Counted from the first letter of the stretch, positions 1 through 11,909 are shown. The stretch: 64,000 nt of DNA from Paramecium tetraurelia (GCF_000165425.1 NW_001798962.1:239663-303662); one strand, 5' to 3'. The notes: generated by a model from the sequence alone, not told the origin. A program made the numbers and translations.

Positions 1-520
1 AAGCATAAATACCATGTTTATACCCTCCATCTAATCAATGAATTCTTATGCCAATACTTTTTATCTGTCTTTAAAAATACTATATATTATAATGTCAACT
101 AAAAAGAATCATTTGATTAATTGTCAATTTGGATGAATGAAATAGAATAACATGCACATCCTGAGATTATAAAAGTTTTAGTAGGGAACAAATGCGATTT
201 AACAAGAGAAGTTTAAATAGAGGAGGGTGAGTCTTTTATGAATAATAATAAATTTAGTTTATTTTTTGAAACATCTGCAAAAACTGGGGAAAATGTAGAG
301 GAAGTATATATAAACCATATTGCTTCTTTAGGCATTTGTATAATCAGCTAAGTTAGTACTACTAAAGTATTTTAGTAGTGAATCATTTAGATAAGCTACA
401 AGAGTAAATAAAAAGTCAGGTGATCCAATTAATATAATTAAATCATTTTCTGAAACTTAATCATTTGAAGGACACTCTCCAAATATAGATAAAAATTAAA
501 ACTAATCAAGTTGTTGTTGA
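1..520 (+). CDS. Rab-family small GTPase, 3' part (5' end off window or unresolved)
   Basis: The C-terminal half of a Rab GTPase. From base 106 the frame reads ESFDQL, then the guanine-specificity motif NKCDL, then ETSAK (G5), and ends in SSCC-stop, a classic double-geranylgeranylation signal, so the product should be membrane anchored and act in vesicle traffic. A 28-nt intron (304-331, GTATAT...TTAG) must be removed; without it the frame runs into TGA and the CC tail is lost. The first 105 bases stay open but do not show the expected WDTAGQE segment, so an unrecognised intron or the window edge interrupts the 5' part. Which Rab this is cannot be told from this fragment. Confidence 0.8.
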
Positions 521-764
521 TCATTATTTTTAAGTTAAATTTAGTTATTTTATAGAATTTTTAACAAACTTATATTCTTAAAAGTCATATCGTTTAAGAT
601 AAACTATATATATAATTAAAAAATTACATAGATTCAATATATTTTATATGTTTCCAATAACTTTTGAATGAATTATTTTTTTCATATTCAAATTATTAAA
701 TGTAATAGAATTATAAAAATACTTATGATATTAATAAAATTAACTAAAAAATTGAAACAATCTA

Positions 765-3410
765 ATGGAGTAACACGAGGGATTCTTCTAAGAATTGAAA
801 CAAATCTACGATATTAAAATACCGATTCCAAAACCATCAGTCATTTAATAAAATCATATCCAAAAGTTTATATTTTATTTCGATCTAACAAATACTCAAA
901 AATACTATGATTTAATGTCAAACTTATCGATTAATAATAGCAAAGAAAGATAATGGCAAGGTGGGTAAATATTCTAGTTTTAATTTAATAATAAAAAAAG
1001 AGAATAATAATCTATTTTCTGCTATTACTTCAATAATTTAATATAAGATGATGAACAAATCAACATTTAAAATTTATTTAGATTTAGAATATTTTTGTAA
1101 GAATTCATAAAAACTTAAAAAAACTTTTAGATAAAATTTGTGTTTCACTTTCTAAGAAAGAACTAAAATGATAAGGAATTTGAAGAACTTATAATAAATT
1201 TTATTTATTAAATTCTTGATGGAACTTTCGATAAGTTATCAGATATCATATGTGTGTATAATATATAGAATAAAGAAGAAATGAACTATTGTAAGATTTC
1301 ATCTAAAAAAATACACTTTAATAAAAATAATTAATAGTAGAAATTTGACATTTCTTATATTATTTTATTGGATGAATTTTTGAATTACGTTTAATATAAA
1401 TAGGATGTTCCTAATTAGATAGGATTTATATGCTATCAGTATTTATAATCTTAAGTTGATATAGTATTAAAAGAATTTGAGAAAGAACTTTTACAACTTT
1501 ATAAAGACATATTGTAAATAATTGAATTCCCAGTCAATCTGAATAATGAAATAGAATCTATTTAAAATGTTTCACAATATTTAAAAAGTTTGAAGGCTCT
1601 TATTTCTGAGATATGCATAATATTAAGTGAAAAGGATTTTTACAAAATGGCAATAGAATTTTAAAAACTCATATTTAAAAATAGAGAGAAAATGATATAA
1701 TATTTAAACAATATTGTTTAAGAAAATAGCTAATTTGAAATTTATTTGAAAATAAATTCAAAAGATAAACCACCTAATGAAGTATTCAATTAACTACTTC
1801 AATTTCAATTTAAATTTGATGAATCTGACATTTAAATTATAGAAAAATTAAAAATGTATTAATACAATGAAGATGTTATAAAGAAAACTTTGTAAATGAT
1901 TATTTCGGATATAAATTAATAGTTTAAGTAGTTTGACTTATATCTTCCATAAAGTTTAGCATATGTTAAGAGAATAATCCCTCAACAATAAAATGTCAAT
2001 TTAGATAAACCTTATGTTTTTGTATTAGGTATGACAAGAGTTGGAAAAAGTACATTACTCAACATTTTAAATAATCCAGAGAATATTATTATTAATTAGG
2101 ATAAGAAGTTTGATGTAAAATAAAAGAATAATAAAATTCTGTTGTCTCATTCAAATAGTAGTTCAACTTTTTAGATGGAATATTTGGAGATTGGTAATTT
2201 TATATTTGTTGATTCTCCTGGATTACACGATACTGATGATACTAATAGATGTATTAATCATATCAATATCTTTAATTCAATAACTAGAGTAAGTTAACAA
2301 ATTTTATTGTTGATGATTGATGGAGAACAGCTTTAGACAACGAAAAACGATTTAATCGATTCAATAACTCTAATTAATAATATGCTAGGAGATTAACAAG
2401 ACGATAAATATCTTGAAAATTTTATCATTCCTGTATTCACTAAAATTAGAAATGCTTCTACTATGGAATAAATAATTAAAAAATGGTAAACTGAGACCAT
2501 GAAAGATATTACAGATCAAAAGTAATTAAATATTTTGAAAATCATTAAAAATGCAATAGATCAAGAAAATTATATCAAAATTTATTCTGCAGAACGCTAT
2601 GAAATCCATGAAGAAATGCAGTAACTGGAATCAGAAATTTAAAGGATGTAAACATAATATTTTAAGAAAAAAAAGGATGATAAAGAACGCTAGGTGTTAG
2701 AGGAGTAGATTTAACTTAAATAAGAGGAGTTAGATAAGTTGAATTAGGAAGGTTTATTCTAAAAAAAAATACAAAATATTAAGGAAGATGTTTTAGGGAA
2801 ATGTAAAAATTTATTAGAAAGGAAGGAAAAAATATTGAAAGAAAAATAAGATATTGTTTTGAATTTTGAACTCAAGCTAACTCCTGAATTGAAGTATCAT
2901 ATAGAAAAGTTATTAACTTATCGATAAAAATTTTATCAACATCTCTTAAACAATATAACAAATGAATTTATTACTAAAATGCTTTTTGATAATTCAATAA
3001 GTTTAAACGATAAAGAGAGTGAAATATTTCAAACATTAAAGATAAAAATGAACAGACTTTCAGATATACCAAAAGAACTAATTAATCAGAATATATAAGA
3101 TTAGATTAATGAACTTAATCAATTTAATAATATCATACTAAAATATGATCATTGGGATTAGGATCCTTAAAAAGTTGATTTTTAATATTTTCAAATTTAG
3201 TTAAGAGTCCTTAAAAGCCTTTTTATAGGCATAGATTATACTAGTATCTTTTAATACACTATTTTACCATTTATATTAATAACAACAATTAATTACCTAT
3301 TTAATAACAGCATTTTTGTGACATAAAAAGAAAAAGAAAAATAAGAGAAAATGAAAATGTTAAACATTCAGCAAAAATATATATCAATTTTAGAGAAAAC
3401 AAGAAAGTGA
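765..3410 (+). CDS. Large P-loop GTPase-like protein with C-terminal membrane anchor
   Basis: One uninterrupted 881-codon frame, no intron needed. Near residue 422 it has a P-loop (GMTRVGKST) and near residue 483 a G3-type DSPG motif, which resembles the AIG1/IRG or 50S-binding type of translation-factor GTPase rather than Ras. The N-terminal 400 residues show no family I recognise. After the G domain comes a charged, Gln/Lys-rich coiled coil (about residues 625-720) and, close to the C-terminus, a hydrophobic stretch (ILPFILITTINYLF) that could be a membrane anchor, giving a dynamin/GIMAP-like plan. The start is the first ATG after two in-frame TGA codons. The cellular role is unknown; the GTPase assignment rests on the two motifs. 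Confidence 0.8.
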
Positions 3411-3748
3411 GTTTTAATAACAATATAAAAATAATATCATTATTATTTGTAAAATATAAAGAGATTTACTGACAATTCTTTCTATATAATTTTTAAACTT
3501 GCAATTAGTCTTTAAAAGAGAAGTAAATACAATAAATAATTAAAAAAAAAAATTTGTTGATTTTTCTTTTATTATTTCAGGTAAGAATTTTTAGATTAAG
3601 TTAACGTTGTATCAGCTTGAATCTTTTTTTTTAATTACTTATAATATTTATTAATTAGAATTGTTTTAGTATTTTTGTGATAAATTATTTCTGGATATTT
3701 TCAAGATTATTTTTATATATATATAATTTTTATAAGTGATAAAGAAAG
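3411..3748. other. AT-rich intergenic stretch
   Basis: No convincing frame on either strand. It contains A/T homopolymer runs and an (AT)n tract near 3715-3725. It separates the GTPase gene from the cyclase relic. Confidence 0.6.
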
Positions 3749-4062
3749 TCAAAATAATCTTAAAAAATAGATCTTAAAATAATATTCAAATAAATCTTAT
3801 AAGACATTAATAAATTTATATTAAATATTTGATAAGAGATGATCTGGATATGATTTTTCTAGTAATTACTTAGTTTCTTCAGAGACTTATACATTTCCTC
3901 TTCCTCCATTAGACTCCAATTTATTAGAAATCATGTCATCAACAAAATTTTTAGCTTCTTAAGCTGGATTTCTTTATGTAACATCTACAATACCAAATGC
4001 AACATAACAATCTCTAATTATATATAATTTATAAGCGTTTTATAATACCTAAATCCTAGCAA
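3749..4062 (-). pseudogene. Relic of a class III adenylyl/guanylyl cyclase
   Basis: Read on the minus strand, this is about 100 codons of cyclase-like protein: KLYIIRDCYVAFG (compare IGDxYVA of the catalytic core), then NPAQEAKNFVDDMI, immediately joined to NKLESNGGRGN and VQVSEETKQLL, the usual ASRMES...G..QVSE region. In intact class III cyclases roughly 40-45 residues, including the second metal-binding aspartate and the YDxxGxxVN segment, lie between those two blocks; here they are missing with no room for an intron. No N-terminal half is visible upstream. It reads as an internally deleted fragment. Paramecium cyclases are known fused to channel or P-type ATPase domains; none is present here. 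Confidence 0.6.
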
Positions 4063-4421
4063 AAAAAATGATATTGAACTATAAATGTCATGCAACTCTA
4101 AAAAATAGTATAATATGCAATTGCACCATCCTTATAATGAATCAATAATATCAATAATTATGAGATAAAGAGGCCAAGGTTAAAATAAACCTTGTACTTA
4201 ATCTTAATAATTGAAAGTGAGCAGAAGAAACAAATTAATAAAATTCCTTCTGCTTATAACTCCACTGATTTTTCAGACATCAAAAGGAATTTTACAAGAA
4301 TACTAATTATATTCAGAAAAATAATGAATATTTTATGCCAGAGACTAATAAAATAAAATTGATTATATTTTTATCCTATTTAATTTCTTGGCTGCGTATC
4401 TAGATTAATTAATTAAAAATA
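4063..4421. other. Intergenic, no supported gene
   Basis: Lies between the cyclase relic and the zinc-finger/TPR gene. Short open frames exist on both strands, as everywhere in this code, but none gives a recognisable protein; the missing upstream part of the cyclase was looked for here and not found. Confidence 0.5.
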
Positions 4422-6199
4422 ATGTAATAAAATCCTCCGTTTGATTCGAAATAAAATTTGTTTTGTTCTAATCACAGAGAAGAGTATGTGCGATTTTTTT
4501 GTCACAATAAAAATTGCTCTGATAATAGAGTGTGTTGTCAGAAATGTTTATCGGAATAATACCATTAATATCATCTAAATGAGATACTAAGCTTAGATAC
4601 ATTGTAAGAATTTATTTTTATTTCTTCAAAAAATGTAAAAGGTGTGATCTCAAGTGCTAAACAACAATTTGAAAGCATAAAATCCGCTTTAGATATCTTC
4701 CTTTCTAAAATAGAAATAAGATATCTAGTATAGAGTTAGCACTTAAAACTATGAGCACACTTTAATTAGAGTAACTTATTAATTACTCTTTCAAATATGA
4801 TGAACTCGAGAAATTATTAAAAACCTCGATTGATGGATTTGCAAGTAACATTTAGAAAACCCTTGATGGAATTTATAATAATTACTCCTTATATGATAAA
4901 ATAAATGTTGATGAATATTTGTTGCCTTAAATGGGTATAGTTTTAAATTTTAATCATTTTTCAGGAGATGAATTATTTAAAAAAGGGGATTTTATAAGAG
5001 CCATAGATTTTTATGATTAGACACTCTAAATTAATCCAGAAAACATTTAAGCAATTTTGGGAAAGGGTATTTCTTATTAATAATTTAGCCAACTCCTTAA
5101 GGGCTACTCAAAAATATATGGAAGCAGAGTAGATTTACATAAAAGCAAAATAATACAATAAAAATGATAAAGTCCTTTTATTTGATTTTGGTAAATAAAT
5201 AAAATATTCAAGGCGAATGTTTAAGATAACAGATGAGAATTGATAAAGCAATAATTGAATACGATTTAGCAGTATAAATTGACGAAAACTATGATGAAGC
5301 TGCATTTTATTTAGGTTAATACAAATAATATCTTAAGGGATTTGTCACATTTACTAAGGAATATGGAAAGTATAATTTAATGGGGAAGATGGAGAACCAA
5401 TACAAAAAGAACTTTTTTCATATTTTAAACGAATTTCTACATTAGGCTATGATGGTACTTATAAAACTTTATCCAATGGTAAACCCTCTAAATAATTTAG
5501 CTTTGTTCTTAAGTCTAGACGGTTACTTTGAGGATGCTATGAAAATGATTGAAGAGGTCGTAAAAACTTCACCATAAAATTATGAAGCCCTTTTGTTAAA
5601 AAGTTTATTTATACGAATATGTTAGGTTTCTTGTTATTTGGTAAAGAGAAATATAATTTATCACTGGAATTCCTTGAATAGATATAAACCTAGGATTTAT
5701 TCATAGGATTTTTTAGGAGTATAATATTTGATCTGATTTAGGTTTATGTTTACTGAGTTTAGAATAATATAATAGTGCAATCAAATTATTAGATAAGATT
5801 CTAGATTCTACACCTGAAAATTAATATGCCCAAATTTTTAAGGGTAAGTTTGCATAATAATTAGGCGTTTGCTTACTGAAAATTAAATAACCAAAGGAAG
5901 CTTTGACGATATTTAATACTATTTTAGAAGCTGATCCCCATCACAAAGCTGCTTAGAGTTACAAAGGTAGAATTAAGTCATAATTTTAAGATTAATGTCT
6001 AGAAGAAATTGGAGATTAAAATGAAACAAATTAAGATTAGGAGTAAATCATTTTATATATTATAGATTAAAGATTTGATATATAAATCTAAAAAAAGAAA
6101 TATAAATCTTAACTAATTTATTTTATCATTAATGAATTTCAATTTAATTATTGGCTGTTATATAAATCTAGCTCTTGCATGGGTAGTTTCAACATTTGA
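4422..6199 (+). CDS. B-box-like zinc finger plus TPR-repeat protein
   Basis: Predicted 528 aa after removing eight introns: 4735-4769, 5067-5088, 5191-5212, 5315-5337, 5479-5500, 5603-5625, 5719-5741 and 5844-5864. The N-terminus has a B-box-type pattern (CSNH, FCHNKNC, CCQKC); then a helical linker; from about residue 165 TPR repeats (GDFIRAIDFYDQTLQINPEN, GKANSLRATQKYMEAEQIY, DGYFEDAMKMIEEV, EQYNSAIKLLDKIL, KEALTIFNTILEADP). Without splicing the gene looks riddled with frameshifts, but each break coincides with a 21-35-nt GT...AG unit and the spliced length is a multiple of three. Probably a scaffold protein; substrate unknown. The last 60 residues are low-complexity and the exact stop is less certain. 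Confidence 0.8.
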
Positions 6200-7032
6200 A
6201 GCGTGATTATTATGAATTCTTGATCAGCCTTTTCATTAGATTTAAAATTTTGGGATCATAAATTATAAGGATTTCATACAAATATCATTATATTTACAAA
6301 TTGATCTATCTTTATTAAATGCCCCAATAGTTTATATCTATTAGTTTATCATTTATATGATGTCTATGATTAAAAGAGTTAAGTGATCAATTCTTTTTGA
6401 TTATCATTCTCTAAAGAAAAATTTATCAGAATTTTTGACTTTACATAAAATATTATGGGTAATATCATTAACCCGAGAATAACAGGTATATTATTTAATG
6501 TTAGAGACATGTGAAGTTTTAACATTGAAGAAACAGTTAATTTCATATTTGACTATTTAAAAGAAAAACTCTAACAGACAAAACAAACGATTGATGGTTT
6601 TTAATATATTTTTTGTCTTTCATTTTGTAATAGTATTATGGGGCAAGCTATGGCGGTACTTGTAGAACTAGAACAGTCTTGCTTATTTGGGTTATTATGT
6701 ATCGTTATTTATAGAGTCCAAGGAGTGGGTTTGCTACAGAATGTTTGATGACGAGTGTGGATTTGATTATGTTATTACTTTTGTAATCAAATGAATGAAC
6801 TGTAAAGCCTACTCAGCCCAAATGTCAATGGATTAGTGTTAAACATAAATATTGCATCTAGCTTTGTAATTATTAATCATTAATTGTAATTATTATCGAG
6901 AATTCTCATTAATTTATAATATATATTAATGTATATAAATTACCGGAAGAAGAAGATTCTTGAATTTAAAAATCGAATAGCAACATATCTCAAGATTAAT
7001 AATTTATTTCACAATTTACATTTTGCTTATTT
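6200..7032. other. Mostly unassigned spacer; possible small gene inside
   Basis: AT-rich, with several short open frames. Only the tract 6455-6794 (listed separately) looks like it could be coding. Nothing else could be supported. Confidence 0.5.
6455..6794 (+). CDS. Doubtful small protein, 106 aa, one intron
   Basis: Starts MGNIINP and, after removal of a 19-nt GTA...TAG unit (6486-6504), runs to TGA with a hydrophobic middle (FNIFFVFHFVIVLW) and a C-terminal segment GYYVSLFIESKEWVCY, then FDD. The last part faintly resembles the C-terminus of ubiquitin-specific proteases (GHYVxY...WYxFDD), but no Cys box or rest of the domain is present. It could be a real small membrane protein, a protease relic, or chance. 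The start is simply the first ATG of the frame. Confidence 0.3.
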
Positions 7033-8689
7033 ATGTCATAAAGCCAAGAATAAATGGTGCGATCTAAAGCTTAAACCTTAATGATCAGCTTAAATATTGC
7101 TTTAGGATCATTAAATATCGGGTATGTAGTTACATACTTAACATTATCAATTGATACCCTTTTCGCAGTGCTGTAAGAATGTTATCTATCCATCTAGGGG
7201 TATAGGTGAAGAGGAAAAGACAGAGAGATTAAGTTTACTTGCTGGAATCCTTCCATTAGGAAATGTAGTTGGAGTATTTGTTGGTTACTTGTTGAAATAA
7301 AAATTTACAAACAAATAGTGCCTTCACATAGCTGATCTAATAGGAATAACTAGTCTGTTAGCTGTTATAGCTGACTATTATCTAATTGTTGTTGTCAGAT
7401 TCTTTCTCGGAGTTTCCAATGGAATATCCAGTTATTTGATGCCAGTGTATATAAAATCGATCTGTCCACAATAATATTTCGGTTAATTTAGTATGTTCGT
7501 TGGATATGGAATAAATACAGGCTATGCAATTGGATAGTTGATGGGAATAGGATATATAGAGTATTAACTGAAATATTCTTTATAGTTATTCTGGGCCATC
7601 TTCTAATTGGTGGAGAGTGGTGTTCTTGTTCCCAACAGTCATCTGCATTCTACGTTCATGTATAATGCAGTTTGTATTTAATTATGACAGTCCTGAATAA
7701 TTGATACAAAGGGGAAACATGGAAAAGGCAAAATATGTATTAAAACAGCTAATCATTTAGGTCATTTGCTCAATTTATAAAGATCAATATGTTGATGAAC
7801 AATTTGAAAGGTACCAGAAAATGGCCACTGATTAATAGAAATAAAGTAATAAATCATTCTTGAGTGTTTTTGAAAGAAAGAAACTTGTTACTTTATAGAC
7901 TGGAATAATATCGGTATTCAATAATTTAACAATTAGATGTTAGTATAAATATGGTGTGGAGTGTTTGCAGTATTTTATTATAGTGCTTAAATATTCTCTG
8001 ATATGGCTGATGATGATGTTGTTTAGAAGACTATATATACTTTCTGTTTAGGATTGTCAGGATTCGTTTCTCAGTTTTTTACAATCTATATGGTCAATAA
8101 ATTGGGAAACAAATACATTTTAAGTATTTAATTTTAATATTAATAAAGTGATTGGATCTTTTTTAATTGGATCACTTAATTTAGCTGTTTCAATTATTTC
8201 TAGACAGGTAACAGCTGGAAATGAATTTGCTATTTTTATTTTGTTACTACTTTTGGTGATGACATTTGGATCCACTTTAGGTCCAGCTGCTTGGGTATGA
8301 ATAATCAATTTATATCTTTTTAGAGTATTGTACCATAACTAAATGATAGTGATGGAACCTTTATCGCTACAGAATTTAGATGGGCATTTTAAGCCATTGT
8401 TGTATTCTGTTTTCCTTTTATGGAAAAGAATCTTAAAATATTTGGTGCCTTTTTATTCTTTGCTATAATTGACTTTTTATATTTTATCTATTGTCACTTC
8501 TTTTTGATCGATGGCAGAGGAAAAACAACGGAATAATTAATTGCAGCTTATCATAATAAATTCGGTTATTCAGTCGTTCCAGTAACCAATTAATAGCTAT
8601 CAAACATATAAACTGATTTATAATAGCCTTAGGAGTAGCAATTGATAACTCAATAATAAGGAAATCCAAAGAATGAAAATGAAAAGTGA
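7033..8689 (+). CDS. MFS transporter, sugar-porter type
   Basis: Predicted 509 aa after removing five introns (7173-7197, 7561-7585, 7914-7936, 8124-8148, 8295-8323). Hydrophobic helices spaced as in the 12-TM major facilitator superfamily; landmarks are the RFFLGVSNG segment, NWWRVVFLFP at the TM6 region, the central cytoplasmic loop (ERKKLVTLQTGI), the TM7 motif FYYSAQIFSDM, and WSIVPQLND followed later by DGRGKTTEQ, the usual R-G-K/R-T end of TM12 in SLC2-like carriers. Length fits the family. It should move a small solute, probably a sugar, across a membrane; the substrate cannot be told. Two apparent frameshifts vanish once the introns at 7561 and 7914 are recognised. Confidence 0.85.
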
Positions 8690-8764
8690 TTACCAAGGAA
8701 TATCCAAATTCAATTTTGACTTTATTATAATTGTAAAAATCATAGATATATATACAAAATCATT

Positions 8765-9951
8765 TCATATTATATATTATTTGATATTTTCAAAACCCTT
8801 CTCTTAATATTCAGCCTTAGTAAAGCAAGCATTCTAAAATTCAGTACTTCTATTGAAATGCAACGATCCTTAAAACACAGAGTCAATATCATCAAGATGT
8901 GTCAAATTAACATTCCAATCAACTGAACAATTCTGCCTTATTTCATTAGATAGTCTATTATGAAAAGAACTAAAAAAGCTGTTTCCTCCACTTATATAAA
9001 TATTCTCTGCAAAATATCCTTGTATATCTTTGTGTATGGTTGACAAACTATCAAAGAATGTTTCAGTAGGCCCTTTTTAAGCCAAACCGATTTCAGTTGG
9101 TCTAAATAAAATCTCAGGTATAGTGATCCTTTCTTTGTCAAGAGTTAATTTCTCATCTAGAAATCCAACATTCAATAGATCGACTGCATATCCTTCCCTT
9201 CTAATCTCAAAATCAGGCAAAATATAGTATTTACGAAAATGATTTTTTGGCTTTTTCATATCTTGAAAGTAATTCATGGAAACAAAACATAAAAGTTCTT
9301 TGATTTTACTGCTTAATAGGAAATAGTTTTTTAAATCAAACTATTTGAAGGAGATGTTATCCTTCAATTAGTTTGTTAGCAATCTCCCACCAATGTCGAT
9401 TCTTCTCAAACCACTATACATGATTTCACCATCAAATATCGGTACCAGATAAGTAGCACTGTGACTTGAGTCAATTATATATGTGAATTGTTTTCTGGAT
9501 ACTCCTTCTCTGGCCAAAACGTTATAATAGAGCATTTTCTAAGTGTTTATCGGGCAAAATGCATCAACATTATAATACTCGAACATCACATCGAAAAGTT
9601 TGTTAACTACTTAATCGGGAGTAAAAGGTTAAAATGGATAAGTGATTGAGCAATCCTTAAGAAGCTTTGGATTCAGAAATTTATCCCTATAATCGATTGA
9701 GCAGTTTAATACCATATATTGATTTATTTATCAAAATCTACGAGGACTCCTCTTACGTGAGGCTTGTAATATGTCATCACTTGAGATTCATCAAATAATG
9801 AATCAAATTCATAGATCATTTACCCAGTCTTTTTTAGATGAGCTATTAGATTCAATTGCTTGTGTTTCTAAACATCATTTCCATATCTAATTTAATATGA
9901 GCCATTATCAAGAACAAAGCGCCTTTAATTATTTTACCTCCAATTATCCAT
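8765..9951 (-). CDS. Actin-related protein, ARP6-like
   Basis: Predicted 386 aa; one 26-nt intron (9687-9712). Actin-fold landmarks: VLDNGSYQIRYG (phosphate-1 loop), a connecting segment DFDKQINIWDKF where ARP6 proteins have LVNWxxQxxIWD, IIDSSHSATYLVP (phosphate-2), DIGGRLLTN, PEILFRPTEIGLAQKG and ISGGNSFFSSF. The DNase-loop region is divergent. Overall spacing fits ARP6, the subunit of SWR1/SRCAP-type complexes that load histone H2A.Z, so a nuclear role is likely. Other divergent ARPs (ARP10/11) cannot be ruled out without an alignment. Confidence 0.75.
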
Positions 9952-9992
9952 TATTATAATTATAGTATAATTATTTATAATACAAAATATAA

Positions 9993-10874
9993 TCATTTAT
10001 TGTATTTCTTTATTATTACCAACACCATCACTGCAATCTCAAAAACACTCACACTCAATATTGTGTCCCAGTCCAGTTCCAAGAAATCTTTAAAATGCAA
10101 AGTAGGTAGTATTGCTACAAATACCATTGCGAATTCCTTAAATTTCTTTTTATAAAATGCTAAATAGATTGAGTAGACTGGTAGAATTATAAGCAAAGGA
10201 CATGTAATACAAATAAGCAAATAGTGCACTATGAAGCCAAATATTTAAGTGAAAATATCGAAAAATCCCATTGTATATAGTAATTAGAGTCCCCAACTGA
10301 GAAATATCATTATGTGAAATGATTTTATTAACATGCAGTTGAATTGTATATGTTTTACGGTATCTTAATTACAATCCCAACAAAATTAAAATCTGCAATG
10401 TTGACATTTCATTTGTGGACACCCTCCATTCTTTTAGATTAGGACATTACATTAGGGACACTGTTTCGTCAAAAAAAATTGCATAACTCTAGTAAACAGC
10501 TTCTGCTTATTAAAAAATGTAATATTTTGTTCACGCCAAATTGTGTGACACTTTTCACATTCGTAATTACCATCGCAATCATCTGGAATTATACCATAAT
10601 ATTTGCAATCAGCCTTTGGACATGGTAAAACGTCCAATGAGTTCTATAAGTATTTGATGCATAAAATTTCCTATATTTAAGGTTCATATTTAGTGTCATG
10701 GAATATTTTAAGAAAATCTAGATCTTGCTGACATGCCAAACATTTTTCTTCTCTTTTTACTTTTATTTATTCAACCAAACATGAATAACAATAAATGCAT
10801 TGGCAATCTTTGCTTGTCACAAATTCATTCTCATTCTATGTACAACAACAACAAGGGCAGTTCCTCTCTTACAT
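9993..10874 (-). CDS. RBR (RING-IBR-RING) ubiquitin ligase with C-terminal membrane helices
   Basis: Predicted 293 aa, no intron needed. Cys/His-rich from the start (NCPCCCC...C..C...SC...CLAC), an IBR-type block near residues 85-110 (CPKADCKYYG...YECEKCH), then RING2 near 139-168 (CPQCNVLIQKNGGCPQM ... FCWDC). Cys152 in GGCPQM is at the position of the catalytic cysteine that accepts ubiquitin in RBR ligases. Two to three hydrophobic segments follow (about 185-275), so the enzyme should be tethered to a membrane like RNF144/RNF19. The first RING is poorly defined; the frame is open for some 30 codons upstream of the chosen ATG, so an upstream exon may be missing. Confidence 0.75.
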
Positions 10875-11416
10875 TGGATTAAGTATTTATTAAAAAATAT
10901 TGCGAGACCAAGTTTTGATTAAATTGTATTAAAAAATTTCTGACAAGGAATTACTTGGATTAATTCAATTGAAATAATAAATAAAAGTATTTATAAGAAT
11001 TGGTTACTTCTTCCCTCTTTTTAATGCTAATACATATTAGGTGTAATATTTCTTAAAATTTGAATGTTTAAGACCTATCAAACCTGTGTTTACTGATGTA
11101 AAATTCTTCAAAATCAAAGTGTCTTTTAAATAATTAAAAGAGTTAGTTCCATTTCAATTGATTAAAATACAATTTAGAAATAAGAAAAAAAATAAATAAA
11201 AAAGAAATTATTATAGAGTCAATATATTAATTAAATAATGAAATGAAGAATTTATTAAGAATTACAATATGCTTAGGAAAAGAGTTAATTCATTATTCAT
11301 ATCAGAGAATTAGGATATGCAGAAATAATTCTAAGTTTGATTGTTGCAACTAATGAGTAAAGAAACTATTGCCATTCTAATTTATAATAATTATTAATAT
11401 TAATATTAAATTTTAA
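10875..11416. other. Spacer with an unassigned minus-strand open tract
   Basis: On the minus strand roughly 11170-10900 stays open and has plausible residue use (for example FDFEEFYISKHRF and ICISIKKREE), but no start, splice or family could be assigned. It may be a 5' exon of the RBR gene or chance. The rest is AT-rich divergent promoter space. Confidence 0.4.
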
Positions 11417-11862
11417 ATGGAGCAACATAAATAATATTGCAAAATTTCAAAATAGGATAGAAGATAAATCATACATGAAGTACTAGTAAATAAGAGATTA
11501 ATACTTGAAGTAAATCTTTTTAATTATCATAGGTTGCAAGGGAATTCAAAGTTTTACCCTCAACTTGCAAATCAATTATTAATACATACATCAAGGAAGG
11601 TAGGATTGGGAAAAAAGAAAGAAGAATTAGAAAATTAAAAAAAGTAACTGCAATTTATACAATAACTTTAAATCCATTAAATCCACTTTCATCTACAATA
11701 TCAACTGAATGTGAAATTGCAGAAGTTGAATAGCCTTCCCTCTAAAGCAATGTGTAATAATAGGAGCTTCCTTAGAAAAAACCATACGATTTCTTAAGCT
11801 AATGGACTGAAAACTATATCCAAGATTACAAAAAGTTCAAATTTGGTGCAAAATATCATTGA
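11417..11862 (+). CDS. Small helix-turn-helix protein
   Basis: Predicted 140 aa, one 23-nt intron (11510-11532). The N-terminal 60 residues, DRRQIIHEVLVNKR then LEVAREFKVLPSTCKSIINT and YIKEGRIGKK, have the helix spacing and A..F.V..ST...I...Y...GR pattern of homeodomain-like/HTH_29 DNA-binding units, as found in transposase N-termini and in small ciliate DNA-binding proteins. The C-terminal half (about 80 residues) is Ser/Pro/Gln-rich, ending in PYDFLSQW and FGAKYH. The intron cuts between the first and second helix. It could be a transcription factor or a domesticated transposase fragment; no catalytic domain is present. Confidence 0.65.
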
Positions 11863-11909
11863 AAATTCGATTTAATAATATAGCATATATAGTAAATTCC
11901 AAAAAGTTC

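Noticed and set aside
4422-6199. Zinc-finger/TPR gene as a heavily frameshifted pseudogene
   Set aside because: Each of the breaks falls at a valid short intron and the TPR repeats become continuous after splicing.
6640-6795. Ubiquitin-specific protease relic
   Set aside because: Only a YYVSxF...WVCY...FDD resemblance; no Cys box, no His box context; kept only as a doubtful small gene.
7033-8689. MFS gene as a frameshifted pseudogene or programmed frameshift
   Set aside because: Both apparent shifts disappear when 25-nt and 23-nt GTA...TAG introns at 7561 and 7914 are removed; the spliced length is then divisible by three and conserved motifs line up.
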